DNA of 6,199 bases, taken from Bacillota bacterium (GTDB lineage: Bacteria; Bacillota; Sulfobacillia; JAJZYS01; JAJYTV01). A program made the translations under genes and the position numbers. The stretch spans positions 1 to 6,199 of the forward strand of contig JAJYTV010000121.1 of assembly GCA_021792885.1 (NCBI GenBank), in the 5' to 3' direction. Shown in pieces: positions 5,134 to 6,199 of the stretch; position 1 is the stretch's first letter, and each line of letters begins with the position of its first letter. A model generated the notes under the pieces. It had not been told where the DNA came from. It searched no databases and saw only the letters and a list, made by a program, of their open reading frames with translations.

Positions 5134-5890
5134 GGTGACGGCAGGCGAGATCGCCGAAGTGTTGCTGAACCGTCCGGAGCGGCGCAATGCGCTGGACGCG
5201 GAGAGCCTATCGCACATCGCGCAGGCGTTCACCGCGCTCGGGGGCGACCCCGAGGTGCGGGTGATCGTGCTGCGCGGCGCGCAGGGACACTTCTGCGCGG
5301 GCGCAGACCTCTCCGAGGTGGCGCAGGCAGACGACATGGCGGCGCGACGCGACTACTTCGGCGGCGTCGCGCAGGTCGTGCGGGCGATGCGCGGGGCGCA
5401 CAAGCCCGTGATCGCGGAGGTCGAGGGGTACTGCCTTGCGGGCGCGATGGGCCTCGTGGCCGCGGCGGATCTCGCCTACGCCAGCGAGGATGCCGTTTTC
5501 GGGCTGCCGGAAGTGCAGATCGGCCTCTTCCCGATGGTCGTGATGGCGCCGCTCGCGCGGCTGATCGGCATGCGCGGCTTGACGGAGCTCGCGCTCACCG
5601 GGCGCCGCGCGACGGCGCAGGAGGCGCTCGGCCTCGGCCTCTTGAACGCCGTCGCGCCGAAGGACGCGCTGCGCGGGATGGTGCTCGAGCGCGCGGGACA
5701 GCTGGTGGCCCTCAGCCCGTTCGTGCTCGCCCTCGGCAAGGAGGCGCTCTCGGAAGTGGGGGACGTGCCCTTCGAGACGGCGCTCGGCTACCTGCAGGGC
5801 ATGGTCGCCCAGGTGGCCTCGAGCGAGGACGGCAAGGAGGGAGTACGGGCCTTCCTGGAGAAGCGCAAGCCGCACTTCATCGGGCGCTGA
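5123..5890 (+). CDS. Enoyl-CoA hydratase/isomerase family protein, possible methylglutaconyl-CoA hydratase
   Basis: This is a 255-residue crotonase-fold protein. The two oxyanion-hole segments are present: GHFCAGADL (55-63) and EGYCLAGAMGL (101-111). Of the two catalytic glutamates of classical hydratases, the second is present (Glu130 in GLPEVQIGL), but the first position, 20 residues earlier, is Gly110. The following segment FPMVVMAPLARLIG also differs from the usual PGAGGTQRL. Context makes it the 3-methylglutaconyl-CoA hydratase that supplies HMG-CoA to the lyase upstream, like yngF or liuC, but a one-glutamate crotonase could also be an isomerase or act on another acyl-CoA. The start GTG 5123 is set by AGGAGG 6 nt upstream and overlaps the lyase gene by 11 nt, implying coupled translation. 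The C-terminus FLEKRKPHFIGR is typical of the family, so the gene is complete. Confidence 0.88.
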   Translation: MPVEVTAGEIAEVLLNRPERRNALDAESLSHIAQAFTALGGDPEVRVIVLRGAQGHFCAGADLSEVAQADDMAARRDYFGGVAQVVRAMRGAHKPVIAEVEGYCLAGAMGLVAAADLAYASEDAVFGLPEVQIGLFPMVVMAPLARLIGMRGLTELALTGRRATAQEALGLGLLNAVAPKDALRGMVLERAGQLVALSPFVLALGKEALSEVGDVPFETALGYLQGMVAQVASSEDGKEGVRAFLEKRKPHFIGR

Positions 5891-5897
5891 CAAGGAT

Positions 5898-5903
5898 GGG
5901 GGA
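5898..5903 (+). promoter_or_regulatory. Possible ribosome binding site GGGGGA for the tRNA synthetase gene
   Basis: GGGGGA lies 7 nt before TTG 5911. It is an imperfect Shine-Dalgarno match, but ATG 5896 has only AGG directly abutting it, so this site tips the choice toward TTG. Confidence 0.35.
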
Positions 5904-5910
5904 AGATCTT

Positions 5911-6199
5911 TTGCGGATTTCGGAACTGGGACAGGCGATCGGGCGCGAGGTGGAGATCGAGGGCTGGATCGTCGGTGTGCGCAAGAGCGGCGGGATCCGC
6001 TTCCTCCAGTTGCGCGACGGGAGCGGCAGGGTGCAGGCCGTGGCGCGCGAGGGCGACCTCGCGCCAGGCGTCTGGGAGCGCACGGCCGACCTCAGTCAGG
6101 AGACGTCGGTGCGCCTCGTCGGCGCCTGCCGCGCGGACGCGCGGGCGCCCGGCGGGGTCGAGCTCGACCTGCGGGGCGTTGAGATCGTCGGGAATAGCG
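5911..6199 (+). CDS. asnS: Asparaginyl-tRNA synthetase, N-terminal anticodon-binding domain (partial, runs off window)
   Basis: The frame stays open to the window end and gives 96 residues of an OB-fold tRNA anticodon-binding domain. The pattern RISELGQAIGREVEIEGWI, then GVRKSGGIRFLQLRDGSG, DLSQETSVRLVG and RAPGGVELDLRGVEIVG, follows bacterial AsnRS closely (compare KRSSGKIAFLQLRDGTG and SLTQESS as recalled from Bacillus). The enzyme charges tRNA-Asn with asparagine. A non-discriminating or archaeal-type aspartyl-tRNA synthetase shares this domain and cannot be excluded without the catalytic domain. The start is uncertain: TTG 5911 has GGGGGA 7 nt upstream, while ATG 5896 would add five residues (MGEDL) but lacks a proper binding site. 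It begins 20 nt after the hydratase stop with no terminator between, suggesting read-through from the catabolic operon. Confidence 0.85.
   Translation, partial: MRISELGQAIGREVEIEGWIVGVRKSGGIRFLQLRDGSGRVQAVAREGDLAPGVWERTADLSQETSVRLVGACRADARAPGGVELDLRGVEIVGNS

Overview
The window is a GC-rich stretch of bacterial chromosome, by eye well above 60% G+C. All nine genes that can be supported lie on the + strand. Strong purine-rich ribosome binding sites (for example AAAGGAGG), frequent TTG, GTG and probable CTG starts, and a 69-residue free-standing biotin carrier of the Bacillus YngHB kind suggest a high-GC Firmicute, perhaps of the Alicyclobacillus/Kyrpidia type. That placement is an inference from gene style, not a proven taxonomy.

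Positions 1-1230 hold three apparently unrelated genes. They are the last codons of an unidentified gene (ends at 50), a PAP2-family membrane phosphatase of the BcrC/YbjG undecaprenyl-pyrophosphatase type (105-698, apparently starting with CTG), and an OsmC-family thiol peroxidase-like protein (746-1177). A long perfect inverted repeat (1177-1230) closes this part.

Positions 1318-5890 form one tightly packed operon for branched-chain acyl-CoA (leucine-type) catabolism. It encodes an acyl-CoA dehydrogenase, a biotin carboxyl carrier protein, a carboxyltransferase, an HMG-CoA lyase and an enoyl-CoA hydratase. Spacings are 18 nt, an ATGA overlap, 19 nt and an 11-nt overlap. Read as a pathway, the genes would take isovaleryl-CoA to 3-methylcrotonyl-CoA, carboxylate it to 3-methylglutaconyl-CoA, hydrate that to HMG-CoA and cleave it to acetyl-CoA plus acetoacetate. 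The set resembles the Bacillus subtilis yngJ-I-H-HB-G-F-E operon, but the biotin carboxylase (YngH) and the AMP-forming acyl-CoA ligase (YngI) are absent and the carboxyltransferase lies directly after the carrier protein.

From about 5911 to the window end runs the OB-fold anticodon-binding domain of an asparaginyl-tRNA synthetase, cut by the window edge. It lies only 20 nt after the hydratase, so it may be co-transcribed with the catabolic operon.

No mobile element, CRISPR array, tRNA or rRNA was seen, and no wholly new system. The points most worth a second look are the carboxylase without its biotin carboxylase subunit, the probable CTG start, the crotonase lacking one of the two usual glutamates, and the long hairpin at the operon boundary.
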